A stretch of 64,000 bases of DNA from Forficula auricularia (Eukaryota; Arthropoda; Insecta; Dermaptera; Forficulidae): positions 4,967,226-5,031,225 of the forward strand of contig JALMQS010000225.1 in assembly GCA_024734495.1 (NCBI GenBank), given 5' to 3'. Below, piece by piece: positions 21,923 to 32,707 of this stretch. Both the position numbers and the translations under genes were made by a program. The first letter of the stretch is position 1, and each line of letters starts with the position of its first letter. The notes beneath the pieces were generated by a model. The model was not told the DNA's origin. It saw only the letters and a list, made by a program, of their open reading frames with translations, and searched no databases.

Positions 21923-22135
21923 CAGTCGATTCTCGATAATTCGAATTTTTTGAAAATTCGGATTTTTCGATAATTGGAACTCTTCAGCTGTTAACTTCGG
22001 TAAATCGATAAAATGCTAATAAGCATCTTGTCTTTTATTTTTGTGAAACCTATCTAGAATTTATATATTTTTAAAATTTTTTTAAATTTTCATTACTTTA
22101 TTAAAATATGTTTCACTAAGAACCTACACTATTCT
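21923..22135. repeat. pogo/Tigger-type terminus and family B arm remnant
   Basis: 21923 starts CAGTCGATTCTCGATAATTC, after TA, resembling pogo-type termini; no right end found. 22010-22135 matches family B arm and tail (GTGAAACCTATCTAGAATTT, ATGTTTCACTAAGAACC) without a hammerhead core. Confidence 0.45.
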
Positions 22136-22141
22136 CCCTTA

Positions 22142-22829
22142 GGGGGCGTCCCTAAATTACGTGAGGCCTTTAGGGGGGGGGGGGGGGGCGGGGGGTCGAG
22201 CCGAATCTCATCCAATCTCACGAGGGGTCTCGGAAAATATCACGTATTTTTTTCTGCAAGAAACAGTAAAATTCCGAGAAAACTGGGTTAAATTAAGTAA
22301 TAATAACAATAATAATAATACTAGTCTTAAATAAAAATAATTTAAAAAATTCTGTTTTTTAAATAAATCTAACACAATCAACCACAGATTAACGTATTTA
22401 GACTAAAAATACTTTATCGATTTTGATAGAAAAATAAAATTTGATTTTTTTGAAAATGTTACTATCATTCTAATCAGAATTTCATATAAAGATGAACGGA
22501 TATAATTTCATTGAAATATCTTTAAAATAATTACTTTTTTCTCCCTTCAAAAAAAGCAAAAAAGTAGGTAAGGGTCCCCCCGTATGATTAGTTTATCGAT
22601 TTTTATTGGAAAATAAAATATGATTTTCTTGAAAATTTTACTATCATTTTAATCAGAATTTCATATAAAGATGAACGTATTCATTGATATATCTTTAAAA
22701 AATTACTTTTTCCCCTTCAAAAAAAGCAGAAAAGTAGGTAAGGGTCCCCCCTTATGATCACTTTATCGATTTTGATAGAAAAATAAAATTTGACGTTATC
22801 TCGGCCTCACTTAATTTAGGGACGCCCCC
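22142..22829. mobile_element. PIF/Harbinger-like MITE with TTA duplication
   Basis: TTA lies at 22139-22141 and 22830-22832. The terminal inverted repeats are GGGGGCGTCCCTAAATTACG and its near-complement at 22804-22829 (TTAATTTAGGGACGCCCCC). Three-base TWA duplications and G-rich ends point to PIF/Harbinger. It contains a 16-G run (22173-22188) and two tandem units of 179 bp (AATCAGAATTTCATATAAAG at 22472 and 22651). No transposase. Confidence 0.8.
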
Positions 22830-22832
22830 TTA

Positions 22833-23603
22833 ACAAAATTAGACTATTTACTTTACGAGCTACAATGCTGACATACCTGACATTGTATCTACATTAATAC
22901 GGTCTTTTACTTTTGAAAAAGTGTCCTTAAAAAGAGTAAAAAAACGGAGAAGAAATAATGAAGTATCTAACTCGGAATTGAATTTTCTGCAGATCCATGA
23001 CCCCTAGAGAGAAATCAATTACATTATCAATTAATTCTAACCCTAAGTAATCTCATCAATCAATAGAGATAATGCCCAATATTACCTTTAGATCATAAAA
23101 TATGATGGATTCGATATTCAGGTCAATTATATATATGTAAATTGAGCCATGGATTGCCAACAGCCATCCGGAAAGAGTTTTCCCCTGAAACCGACGTCTG
23201 ATTTCTTGTTGTGACTGGTTGGTTCGTGTGGGGGCGCAATATCTGAAACATATGTCCCGTTTGAATTGCGAGATGACACGCCAACTAACTCATTTGTATA
23301 TCAGTCCGTTGATAATTATTTCTTTTTTTATGTTTTCACTATTTACACAGCTTTTTTATTTACAATATTTTTTCCCCCCTGGTGAAATGTTCTATATAAA
23401 TTTCATTTCATTTACGAGAGATATGCAAGATTTAAGTTAAAACGTACAACAAATTATATCTGATTGCTAATAAAAGTAAGATTAATTATCCCTAACGAAC
23501 ATAAATTAATTTTATATATAGGATATTTGAATAAAAATTAATTTTCTTTTTTTAGAATAAGTAAATAGTATATATTTATATACTAGGACCATTACAATAT
23601 AGT
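22833..23603. other. No gene seen; unique DNA between MITE and satellite
   Basis: 23140-23300 is somewhat less A/T-rich (CAGCCATCCGGAAAGAG, CCGTTTGAATTGCGAGATG). The open frame 23219-23440 matches nothing known and lacks supporting signals. Confidence 0.35.
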
Positions 23604-24496
23604 CACTTTTTTTTAAATAATAGTAAAATTTTCAACAATTTTATTTTTCTATCAAATTTCATAAAGTGTTGATAAGGGGTAATCCTTACCTACTTTTCTG
23701 ATTTTTTCGAAGGGTGTAAAAAGTAATTATTTTAAAGATATTTCAATGAAATTATATCCATTCATCTCTATATGAAATACTGATTAAAATAATAGTAAAA
23801 CACTTAGGAAAATCAAATTTTATTTTTCTATCAAAATCGATAAAGTAATGATAAGGGGGACCCTTTGATATCTATTCTACTTTTTCAAAGGGTGTAAAAA
23901 GTAATTATTTTAAAGGTATTTCAATGAAATTCTATCCATTCATCTCTATATGAAATACTGATTAAAATATTAGTAAAATACTTAAGAAAATCAAATTTTA
24001 CTTTTCTATCATTTTCTATAAAGTGATGATAAGGGGGATCCTTTGCTATCTATTCTACTTTTCGAAGGGTGTAAAAATTAATTTTTTTTAAAGATATTTC
24101 AATGAAATTATATCCATTCATCTCTATATGAAATACTGATTAAAATAATAGTAAAACACTTAGGAAAATCAAATTTTATTTTTCTATCAAAATCGATAAA
24201 GTAATGATAAGGGGGACCCTTTGATATCTATTCTACTTTTTTCAAAGGGTGTAAAAAGTAATTATTTTAAAGGTATTTCAATGAAATTCTATCCATTCAT
24301 CTCTATATGAAATACTGATTAAAATAATAGTAAAATATTTAAGAAAATCAAATTTTACTTTTCTATCATTTCTATAAAGTGATGATAAGGGGAGACCCTT
24401 TGCTATCTATTCTACTTTTCGAAGGGTGTAAAAAGTAATTATTTTAAAGATATTTCAATGAAATTATTTCCGTTCATCTCTATATGAAATTCTGAT
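23604..24496 (-). repeat. 178-bp satellite, five units, alternating A/B types
   Basis: The GATAAGG landmark recurs at 23671, 23850, 24028, 24206 and 24384, giving a period of 178-179 bp. Units 2 and 4 share private variants (TTTGATATCTATTC, AAAGGTATTT), and units 3 and 5 share others (TTTGCTATCTATTC, AAAGATATTT): a dimeric higher-order repeat. The unit is the reverse complement of the tandem unit inside the MITE at 22142-22829. Confidence 0.9.
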
Positions 24497-24549
24497 TAAT
24501 AGATGTTTATGTGAAAAAAATCTTTTGACCCCGAGTGGATTAATAATTT

Positions 24550-24860
24550 ATTTATTGGTAAGATTTAGTTTCCCGAGAGTAGAAGAGTTAAAGATAATGA
24601 TGAAATAAATAAATAAACATTTAGGAGTATAATTTAATTGTTAGAAACTATTGTTTCAAAGGTTTTACTAAGTTAAGTCTTTTTAATTTGTAATATTCTA
24701 ATTGTTATTTCTCATGTGGTGATATTATACCAGGTGTGTAACTTTAAAATGCGGTTTTTTCCAATAGATGGCCCACAAAGCCTATAGATTCCCCGTCATA
24801 ACAAATATGTTTATATGCTTATTTGCATCAAGCAGAGGACACTCTCATTGATTCAATACA
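24550..24860. mobile_element. Foldback element, hammerhead family A, decayed
   Basis: The left part has CCGAGAGTAGAAGAG, the middle AACTATTGTTTCAAAGG (a decayed GAAAC region), and the right end GCATCAAGCAGAGGAC (24825-24840). No intact CUGANGA box. Confidence 0.5.
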
Positions 24861-25098
24861 CATAGCTGAAAGTTATGCGAGCAGCCTTATCAACGATTGA
24901 TCCAAATTTTGATCGCATGTGTTCATTTAAGCAGGCTCACATTTCTCATTAAATATCTTTTCATATTATAAATAAATCCCGTGAATCTATTATTTATTAT
25001 TAAAATGGTCTTGAACCAACTAAATTTTTCATATTATATTGATTTTAAAAATAAATATTAAATAAACATTGTTTTTTTTGGTGTACCTATAAAACAGG

Positions 25099-25200
25099 GT
25101 TCTCCAACCTTTTATCTTCCCTGGGCCAGAGTGGAAGACTATGAACTGTTTTGGGCCACACATAAAATACACCAACGATAATAATAGCTGATGGGCAAAA
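25099..25200. repeat. hAT terminus fragment
   Basis: CAGGGTTCTCCAACCTTTT followed by CCCTGGGCCAGAG and TTGGGCCACACATAAAAT is a hAT-type left end. No matching right end or duplication was found nearby. Confidence 0.4.
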
Positions 25201-26600
25201 AAACGTAGAAAATGTACTTAATTTACTTAAGAAATGAAGCTTTGTTACTTTATAAATTTTTTATTATAAAAATAAGAGACAAATCAGTAATATAAAATTA
25301 TAGTGAGAAGTTTGTCATTGTTTTTGGGACATTAATCCGTCGATATTTGGCTCAAAGGAATTCTCAAAAAGCTCATCAATTATGTTAGGTCTAGCTTAAT
25401 TCTTTGCTTGGTTCATACTTGAAAATAAATGCTTGAATAAATAAAATTATTTAATAATCACCTTTCAATTCATAGAGTTCTCCTTTTTCTTTTTTTCTAA
25501 GAATAAAAAAACAATTAGCTTTAATTTGAGAATTAATCCTCTTGATGTTAATAAATATAATTCGTCGTTAATGAACGAAAATATAAAACTACTGTCGAGC
25601 TTGTGAATTTTACTTGAACACTGATAGTTAGCCTCCCTTTATGAATTATACTATTGTATATTTAAGGGATTAATTTTTATTTCATGGCCATTTGAGGAAG
25701 TATCACGTTCAAGTAGATCACAAAGTTCGGGCAAAACTTAAAGGGGAGAGACTGAGATAAAAATATTTCAAGGTTGCTTTCGAAAACAGTCCAAGGGGCG
25801 GATAAAAAAATGCGAATTAATCAAATGAGGGCTGCGTTGCAGACATGAGCAATGGGGGAGGTGGCTTCGGGGTACACGATATATTTCACTTAGCGGTGAC
25901 CAAACGACACGAAACCAGTGCAACTGGGACGGACGGACGGACGCTCGTGCTAACAGACCTCCTGTTCCTGTGTCTGCTGCCTAATGCACCCCTCGACCAC
26001 CCCAACCCCACAAATCACATCCTCTTTAACTTTCAAGGGACTTTTTCATATTATCTTTCGTATTCATACCTGCATTACAATGGATATATGTTGCAATAAA
26101 AACCGGTTTTTTAGCAAGAAATTCAAAAATTATATTCTCTATAATTTTGATTCTAATTTTTGACATTTTATTAAACATTTTTTTGAAAATAAACACCCAA
26201 AATAAGACGGAATGTCAAAAATGAAGATTCTAGACCTTGGAACCAAACTCAACCAACATCAGTAAACTCTAGTTGTCAGAAAGTTATTCAGTGAAACACG
26301 TTTAAACTAGTAAGAACTTGTTCTTACTAAAACGGGTACATATAACATATTAATTGATTTTTCCATCTATTCTAAACCGCGATTTAATTCGCCATAAACT
26401 TCCCACTCATCTCTTTCCCTTACCTCATCTAAGGGAAAATTAAATAAAAACTAGATTCGCCCGGCTTATCGAGTAAAATTAATTTTTTGCCATTGATAAA
26501 TAAACTTTTTCAAATAATACGATTAGAAGAAACAGTAAACTTTTTTTAAATTTAAATTTTCATTTTTAAACCCACTTATGTTTCATCACAAATAAGATTT
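25201..26600. other. Mostly unique DNA; GC-richer island 25790-26100; no recognised gene
   Basis: The island holds GACGGACGGACGGACG and an open frame 25845-26099 (84 codons). The protein is not recognisable and is compositionally mixed. 26175-26265 carries M-like phrases (CCAAACTCAACCAA). No splice or promoter signals I would trust. Confidence 0.3.
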
Positions 26601-26831
26601 ATTTATTATTATTATTATTTTTTTTTATTTATTGTCACTGGGAACAAAGCCCATTCAGGCAGACCATATATCAGTAAAGTGTTAGTAGGGTTAGTGAGGG
26701 AGCCGAGTTTTAGCCGGTCGAAATTTTTATATTGCTAGGCAGGCTCGAACCCAGGTCTCCCGCTTGAACATCGTCATCAACGATGCTGAAGTGGGCCCAG
26801 CGTCTTAGCCAGCTCGACAACCCGACTCCCT
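26601..26831 (-). repeat. tRNA-derived SINE (SINE-3)
   Basis: Minus strand: head GGGAGTCGGGTTGTCGAGCT, A-box-like GAGCTGGCTAAGACG, B box GGGTTCGAGCC (about 26741-26755), body of about 120 bp, then an AATAAT tail at the low-coordinate end. Single copy in this window and different in body from SINE-1 and SINE-2. Confidence 0.7.
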
Positions 26832-27039
26832 AAAATTTATTATAATTAGGAAATTTAAATTATGTACGGTTAAAGAAATTTCACTTTCTCCCTGAAGTTA
26901 TGTGGATGAGGTTCACACATTTATATATTTTTTTTATGCCATTTCCATATCTTGATTTTAATGTCAATTTTTCATTAGAAATATGGTTAAAAAGAAAAAT
27001 GTGAGACCTCTCATATATATACTATCAAAAACGAAGCTT

Positions 27040-27135
27040 TCATGGAACGGATTTTGTTTTGCCTAGAGTATCATAATTATTTATTCATAAAGAGAAATCA
27101 CTGATGGGGTCCTCTGCTTGATGAAAATAAATTTA
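27040..27135. repeat. Family A fragment
   Basis: TTTTGTTTTGCC, AGAGTATCATAA and GTCCTCTGCTTGATG (27109-27123) match the left arm of the 5.8-kb element. Ends without a core. Confidence 0.5.
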
Positions 27136-27337
27136 GTTATTTAAAAACTGCAGCTTGCTGACAATTAATATTTTGTAATATTGTGTTTTGTAAGTTATTT
27201 ATTAAAATAAAGTTTTTAGGCTTATGATCACAGTAATATTAATTTTATCGGATATAAAGAGCTTAATTAAGAATGCTTAGCAAAACCATATTTATTTGAC
27301 CATTTAAACATTTTGTTATTAACATAACATAAACTAA

Positions 27338-27478
27338 TTATTTTACAACGTTAAGACAATTATTACCTTTATATACAGTGTGTTCCTTACATATTGGCTT
27401 ATTACAAGAAATACATTGTCTATCATATTTTCTATATTTTTTTGTTGGACACATATAACAGCGTGCTTTTATATTTAA
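27338..27478 (-). pseudogene. piggyBac-type transposase, C-terminal zinc-binding domain remnant
   Basis: Read on the minus strand from 27478 to a TAA stop at 27340-27338, this encodes a cysteine-rich tail containing RCYMCPTKKY, then CISCNKPICKEH, then CLNVVK. Spacing of cysteines and the CxxxH pattern fit the C-terminal cysteine-rich (cross-brace zinc finger) domain of piggyBac transposases, which binds DNA and targets the element ends. Upstream coding sequence, including the catalytic DDD core, is missing: a GC-rich unrelated block (27479-27757) sits where it should be. The matching N-terminus lies at 27755-28016 on the same strand, so the two pieces are probably one gutted gene. Confidence 0.75.
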
Positions 27479-27757
27479 CTAGCTGCAAGGCCCACCTTCG
27501 GCGGCCCTCTTGCTAGCCAGGGGGTACGCCCCTGGACCCCCAGCCCTCGAACCCCACCCCACCACCCCAACCACCGCCCCACCACACCACCCCAACCACC
27601 GCCCCACCACACCACCCCGCACCCCAGCCCCCGCACTACTCCACTACACCCATGGACCCTCACCTAAACCCTCCACACCACCCTTCAATCCCACCCCACC
27701 CCACCCCTGTACCCAGTTTTTTTCATTTCTAGCCTTCTAGTGACCCATAGATTATGT
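27479..27757. repeat. GC-rich insert with C-only strand and M fragment
   Basis: 27481-27540 has hairpin-like modules (CCTTCGGCGG, CCAGGGGGTACGCCCCTGG); related sequence recurs at 45535-45575. 27541-27715 is almost devoid of G on the plus strand, with a 24-bp module (CCACCCCAACCACCGCCCCA) repeated. The last 40 bp match M elements. Long frames here on both strands are composition artefacts. The minus strand could form G-quadruplexes. Confidence 0.6.
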
Positions 27758-28016
27758 CTCCATATCCATATTATTCACACTCTCACTGCTACTACTATCA
27801 CTATCAATTGCATTTCCTGGCAATGAATTATAATTTGGGTCTATATATTCATCGAGAGCTGCATCTTCAACATCTTCATAATCAGAATCTTCACTTGATT
27901 CTGATCCAACATACGAAGTTTCGTCGAGCCATTGCAGCACAGTTTCTTCAAAATCAGGATCGGTATATTTGACAGATTATCTTTTCCTACTACATGTTGA
28001 TGCCATTTCTACAAAA
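27755..28016 (-). pseudogene. piggyBac-type transposase, N-terminal acidic region, with a stop
   Basis: Starting at an ATG at 28016 (minus), nine codons are followed by an in-frame TAA. The frame then continues with FEETVLQWLDE and a long acidic, serine-rich stretch (SESSEDSDYEDVEDAALDEY, then DSDSSSSES) to a stop near 27752. Acidic, Ser/Asp/Glu-rich N-termini are typical of piggyBac transposases. A TTAA-flanked piggyBac-like terminus lies 436 bp upstream at 28452-28488 in the right orientation, and the cysteine-rich C-terminus is on the same strand at 27338-27478. The early stop and the missing catalytic core make it non-functional. Confidence 0.7.
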
Positions 28017-28451
28017 GAGGCTGCATCTAAAGCTAATTTAAATATAATATAGAATAGAAACCTACCGAATTACAAATATTTTCTACGATTGAAAAGACAA
28101 CCACAAAACACAAAACAGCTTCGGCAGATTACAACTAACTAACGTAGTAAAGGACACAAGTTCAAAAATGAAAGTGGAAAATCACTAATAATTAGTATAC
28201 CAACCAAAATTAAATGAATGCACCAAATTTTAAACTAGAGAAGGTGAATTTGAATGTCACAAATTAGTTCGGGTACAAAATACCCATGTCATGTAAATAA
28301 TGGTAAAAATAATAATATTTAAATAACAATAAATTTATGGTACACGTTAACACTTCTATTTCATTCATAACTAACCAATAGAAGAATTCATGACATTTGA
28401 TTACATTTCTTACACATCTTATCAGTAAAAAACAGAGTATTATTACAACTT

Positions 28452-28488
28452 GGGTATAAAATACCCATGTTGTGCATCCTAGGGTTAA
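28452..28488 (-). repeat. piggyBac-type terminal repeat at TTAA
   Basis: Minus strand: TTAA (28488-28485) followed by CCCTAGGATGCACAACATGG and the palindromic GGGTATTTTATACCC. CCC after TTAA is the standard piggyBac start. A related subterminal copy (GGGTACAAAATACCCATG) is at about 28270-28290. The opposite terminus was not found. Confidence 0.75.
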
Positions 28489-29223
28489 AAAGTTCATAAT
28501 TTGTATACTTTATTTCTCTTCAACGCCTTACAATTTTATAATTTCACCATAGGTAGTGCATCTCAGTTTACCTGTATATTTATTTAAATCAAGCAGATGA
28601 CACGCTCTGTGATTTATTCCCTATAGTACAATAATAAATAATTCTTTTTTTCTGATTACAGATGAGATTTACTTATTTCGTCCTCGTTTCCTTCAAGATA
28701 CAACAAGGGTGAGTTAAGGCTATATTTTTTTATTTATAAAGTAAAAATAGTTTTTTTTTAAATAAATCACTCAAAAAATTATTTCGGACAAAGGTTTAAT
28801 ATTTTCAATAAAATATTCATAAATATGTTCAAATATTTATAAGACATATGCTCTTTCTTTTGTCCTATACCGATATTTATATATAGAAAATCTAGATAAA
28901 CTTTTTATTATAATTCTGTTGTTTTATGGGATATGTAAGCTTTTGATGAAAATAATTATTTCTTGTTTTTTATTATTATTACATTGCTTGCATTTTATAG
29001 GGGAAAATTATGAAAAAATAAAAACAATTACGATATGCATTTTATTAATATTCAAGTTAGTTAGCTCTCTATTTTCTATTTTAATGTAAATTAGATTTGT
29101 TTTTTTCTCATATTTTAAAATAATTATTGTCGTTAGTTGAATACAAAGAAATTGACCTTATTCTACAACAAAATAAACCCAAACGACCATCTTACACGGA
29201 CATTATTTAAATAGAATATAAAT
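28489..29223. other. No gene; family A end at 28587-28602
   Basis: A/T-rich DNA. AAATCAAGCAGATGACACG is a stray family A end. Nothing else recognised. Confidence 0.45.
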
Positions 29224-29393
29224 TTTTCTAAGAAAATCACAATAGATTGTCATCTATTAGATTCGAGATGAAATTGATTATTTTTAATTATTTGTCATAA
29301 GGATTGTTTTCACACATGTTCTGATATATAACTAAAAATAATCCATTCCATCTCGAATCTAATAGATGACACCTCTTGTGATTTCTTAGAAAT
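29224..29393. repeat. Foldback repeat, family-A-like ends
   Basis: Arms 29224-29275 and 29341-29393 are inverted (ATCTATTAGATTCGAGATG and inverse). The right arm ends GATGACACCTCTTGTGATTT, like other family A ends, and its continuation resembles 63147-63200. No hammerhead core. Confidence 0.6.
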
Positions 29394-29493
29394 TTAAACT
29401 CTATTTCAATCGGCAGTGTGAGCTCATATTCCCTGAATGTTTATTCGGATAATATTAATTTCAAGGGGATAGACATTCCCTAAAGATCTTTAA

Positions 29494-30142
29494 AGGGGTT
29501 CGGGACTGTTTATCATTTTTATAAAAAACTTCTCAAATTTTTACTATCGAATCATTGTTATATTAAATATTTATTCCCGAAATTTGAAGTTGATCGTCTG
29601 TCCCATTACCGAGAAATAAATTATTAAAAATTGTCCATTTAACATGGAAGTAAATGGACCGAGCTTTTAAAAGGGCTATAACTTCTATACAAATTATACC
29701 ATTTTCAACAAATTTATACAGATCAATAATTCAACTTTTATGAATCGAATGATAAATTTTTCAATAGATTTGAGTCTAGTTAATTAGTTATTCATGAATG
29801 TAAAAATAAAAAGTTATTTGCAGCAAATAGAATATAACAAAAGCACTAGTGTAGAATTCCAATTCTATTTCTTGAAATTGTTTTTGTGTTAAATAAATGT
29901 TTTTATAATGAGAAAAAATTTATCTCAATATTCTTTTTATTAATATTATCAAAACAAAGATTTTTATTCGAAATTAACCTTATTATTAACAATTAGTAGA
30001 GATTGTGGTGTTGGTGCAAGGTGAAACATCTTTAATAAAGATTTTTTTATTAAAAAATTTAGTAGGCATAAGTTGTCACTCTGCAGAAATACAAAATATT
30101 TTTTCGAAGATCAACCAGATAGATAAGCTGTCCCGAACTCAC
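29494..30142. mobile_element. TTAA-flanked MITE, copy 2, carrying a family B tail
   Basis: TTAA lies at 29490-29493 and 30143-30146. Ends AGGGGTTCGGGACTGTTTATC and GATAAGCTGTCCCGAACTC are well-matched inverted repeats. Collinear with 6862-7460 except for an extra 46 bp at 29995-30040. Confidence 0.8.
29995..30040 (+). mobile_element. Tail-only insertion of hammerhead family B
   Basis: AGTAGAGATTGTGGTGTTGG and GTGAAACATCTTTAATAAAG reproduce the 48-bp tail of the element at 12043 and nothing more. The other two MITE copies lack it, so it is an insertion, flanked by a short ATT repeat. Confidence 0.75.
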
Positions 30143-30371
30143 TTAATAACATCTGTCTATATACCAAATTTTGTATTGATAATAATCGATTAACGTGTCT
30201 AGATCTATAGCTATAACTTATAGCGGTAATTTTACTTTTTTATTACTTCCCTCGTTTCGAGATCCGAAAGAAATATTCTCATCTTTCTGATTTCAAGCAA
30301 CATTTAATCAGCTTAAATCTCAATATAAAACAACTAATTCTGATATTTCGTTTTTATTATTGGGTTTTGAG

Positions 30372-31000
30372 CTAGATCTGGGGGCACGTAAGTGCCCCAT
30401 CCAAGTTCGATTCGAGCGGGGATGTGTGCACTGCCAGACTACCCTTTAGAGGAAACAACTCAGGCCATTTTGACGCCTCTGTAACTTCGTGATGGAAACC
30501 TCTACATGGCTGAAATTTTTTTCCAGAATACTGGTCCATAAGCTTAACTAAATTACAAAATTTCATATTTCTACTGTTTATACCATCCAAGTTACAAGAA
30601 GACAAAGATAGGCTTTTTCGTCACTCACTCACTCACTCACTGACTCACTCACTCATCAAAATTCTAGAGTACTTCCGCTAACCCTAGAATGCTGAAATTT
30701 GGCAGGCAGATAGAGTTTGGGGTACAATTAATGGGAAAAATCCAAAAATCGAAACTTTCCCTTCATCAGGACCTAAAATGAAGGGGTGAAATTTATAGAC
30801 CTAATTAACATATACTAAAAATTCAATGAACCTAGAATGCTGAAATTTGGCATACTGGTATAGCTTGACACATTAATAAAGGAGGAAATTGAAAAATCGA
30901 AACTTTTCCTTCTTCAAATGCTATACTGTGAAATCAACGAAAGTGTAAAATTCCCAATAAATAGTGATTATCTTTTGTTCTTGTGTGAGTGCATTGAAAA
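30372..31000 (-). mobile_element. Helitron-like element (3' end at 30372), right limit uncertain
   Basis: On the minus strand a perfect hairpin GGGGCAC/GTGCCCC (30381-30398) lies five bases before CTAG (30375-30372), the canonical Helitron 3' arrangement. Inside is a (CACT)n tract (30622-30654) followed by ATCAAAATTCTAGAG, as in the element at 39940. Two internal modules share CCTAGAATGCTGAAATTTGG. No Rep/helicase coding. Confidence 0.5.
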
Positions 31001-31895
31001 AGTTGTTATGGCTCTTCAGACATTTGTACTAAGGGCTAGTGTAAATATTTAAAATTATAAAATAATATAAAGAATGTGATTGGCTAAATGTTAGGGGGAA
31101 AAAACCTTCTCCCAGTTAAAAAAAAAAAAAAAAATTAAAAATCTTTTCTAAAATTTCATTAACAATCACTCAGTTTGTCTCATTGCAGCAAATTAAAAAT
31201 AAATAGAACTCATTTTCATTAGTTAATAATTACCCAAAACTTTTTAATTTGTATAACTAATTGTCCTTAGACTTCCACTTTCTATTTATTACTTAATTTT
31301 CTCAGGTCTTGAGGATGATTTATAAATCATATCGATGACTTTTGTAGATCCCTTTATTTGCCTTGTAATCCTATTTACTTAAATATCTGGTCTAATGCGA
31401 ATGTATTTTTTTTGCAAAATAATAAGATATATTATAAACTTGTCAAAATAAAAGAGAGAGAAAAGGACCGATACCTTCCTTCCGTCTGGTTCATCAATTA
31501 ATTCCCGAAAAGCGTGACAGCTCTCCTAGACACCTACGATGCACTATTCACTGTTCATTCTATTCTATCTTGTAGATATTGCCGTATTCTTTACATGTGG
31601 AAGGAATCCAAGAACCAGCCAAATGATGACACGAAAAAAATAACATGACTCGGTCTTTTTTACCCCCTAACAAATATTAGAAATGTTTTTGTATAGATTT
31701 TACCCTGATAGGGAATTCATGAAGGAATGATTAATAATGTTGGCTCTTTTAATATCGTTGACACTTTCTTGTTGATTAATTTGTAAATTATTAAAATCTT
31801 ATTAAAATCCTCCAGTACATGATGGCCAATTACACGGTATTAAAATTTGAAAGATAGCCAAACTTTATAATTAAATTTTCTTATGTGTCTACAAA
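31001..31895. other. No gene or repeat recognised
   Basis: Unique A/T-rich DNA. 31450-31640 is more complex (CCTTCCGTCTGGTTCATC, AGCGTGACAGCTCTCCTAG) and may be conserved non-coding sequence; nothing supports a gene. Confidence 0.35.
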
Positions 31896-31897
31896 TA

Positions 31898-32162
31898 CAG
31901 GGTGTTTCAGTAGGAATAGTAAATATTTTCAGAGGTGATAGTATAGAAGAATTGCAATAAAAATGCCATATAACATGTGTCCAATTTTTATTTTATTTTA
32001 TTTTTTATTTTTCCAATATCGGTATACTCAGCACGTATTTACACATGCTGATATTGAAAAAAAATAATTAAAAATTGGACACATGTTATATGGCATTTTT
32101 TATTGCAATTCGTCTATACTACCACCTCCGAAAATATTTACTATTCCTTCTGAAACTCCTTG
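31898..32162. mobile_element. Tc1/mariner-like hairpin MITE
   Basis: TA flanks both ends (31896-31897 and 32163-32164). Long terminal inverted repeats: CAGGGTGTTTCAGTAGGAAT at the left; the reverse of the right end reads CAAGGAGTTTCAGAAGGAAT. Arms extend about 110 bp each. TA duplication and CAGGGTGTTTCA ends fit Tc1/mariner. Non-coding. Confidence 0.8.
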
Positions 32163-32239
32163 TATTATAAGCTGCTTCATTTTTTTCATTCACTATGTCT
32201 GTCAGCGTTATTACAACAATCCAAATGCTCAGTAATTAT

Positions 32240-32707
32240 GGAGCTTTGCTAGTTTTTGCATTTTTAGTCTTCTGTTAGCCCACTGATTATGTATACAAAA
32301 TTTGGTTGAGTTTGCTCAAATAGCCTTTTTAATTTTTAACCCCCCTCCACCCACTTAATTTTGGCTCGAAATGCACCAAAATCTAATCAGCTCTTAATCT
32401 CAATAGATCAAAACTACGTGTGAAATTTGGTTTCGATATTCTCACTAGTTTTTGAGCTAGCTCGTCCACAAAAATTTGGCAACCCACAGACTAACAGACT
32501 AACATTTTGACAAAACAGTTATTATCTCGAAAAATATTCTTTTTTCGATGTTCACTTTTTAAGAGTTTTTTGTAGAGCGAAATGCCATAGCTTTTTATTA
32601 ATCAAAATAGTTTCAGCCGTTTTTGAGATATTTCGAAAAAAAAAGAAGGAAAAAACGAATTTTTTCATGCACGATTACAATTTTTGACCATACCCTGTAT
32701 GGTAAAG
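32240..32707 (-). mobile_element. M element, reverse orientation, right-truncated
   Basis: Its terminus TGTATGGTAAAG (32696-32707) and interior (GAGCTAGCTCGTCCACAAAA, CTAACAGACTAACA, CTCAAAAACGGCTGAAAC on the minus strand) match 59590-60305 in reverse. The other end is missing at about 32240. Confidence 0.7.

Noticed and set aside
22430..24496. CRISPR-like repeat/spacer array
   Set aside because: Contiguous 178-bp tandem units without spacers, in a eukaryotic genome; it is a satellite.
27475..27740. Gly/Trp-rich and Pro/His-rich frames on opposite strands
   Set aside because: Pure consequence of the strand-biased C-rich tract; the surrounding sequence is a broken piggyBac gene.
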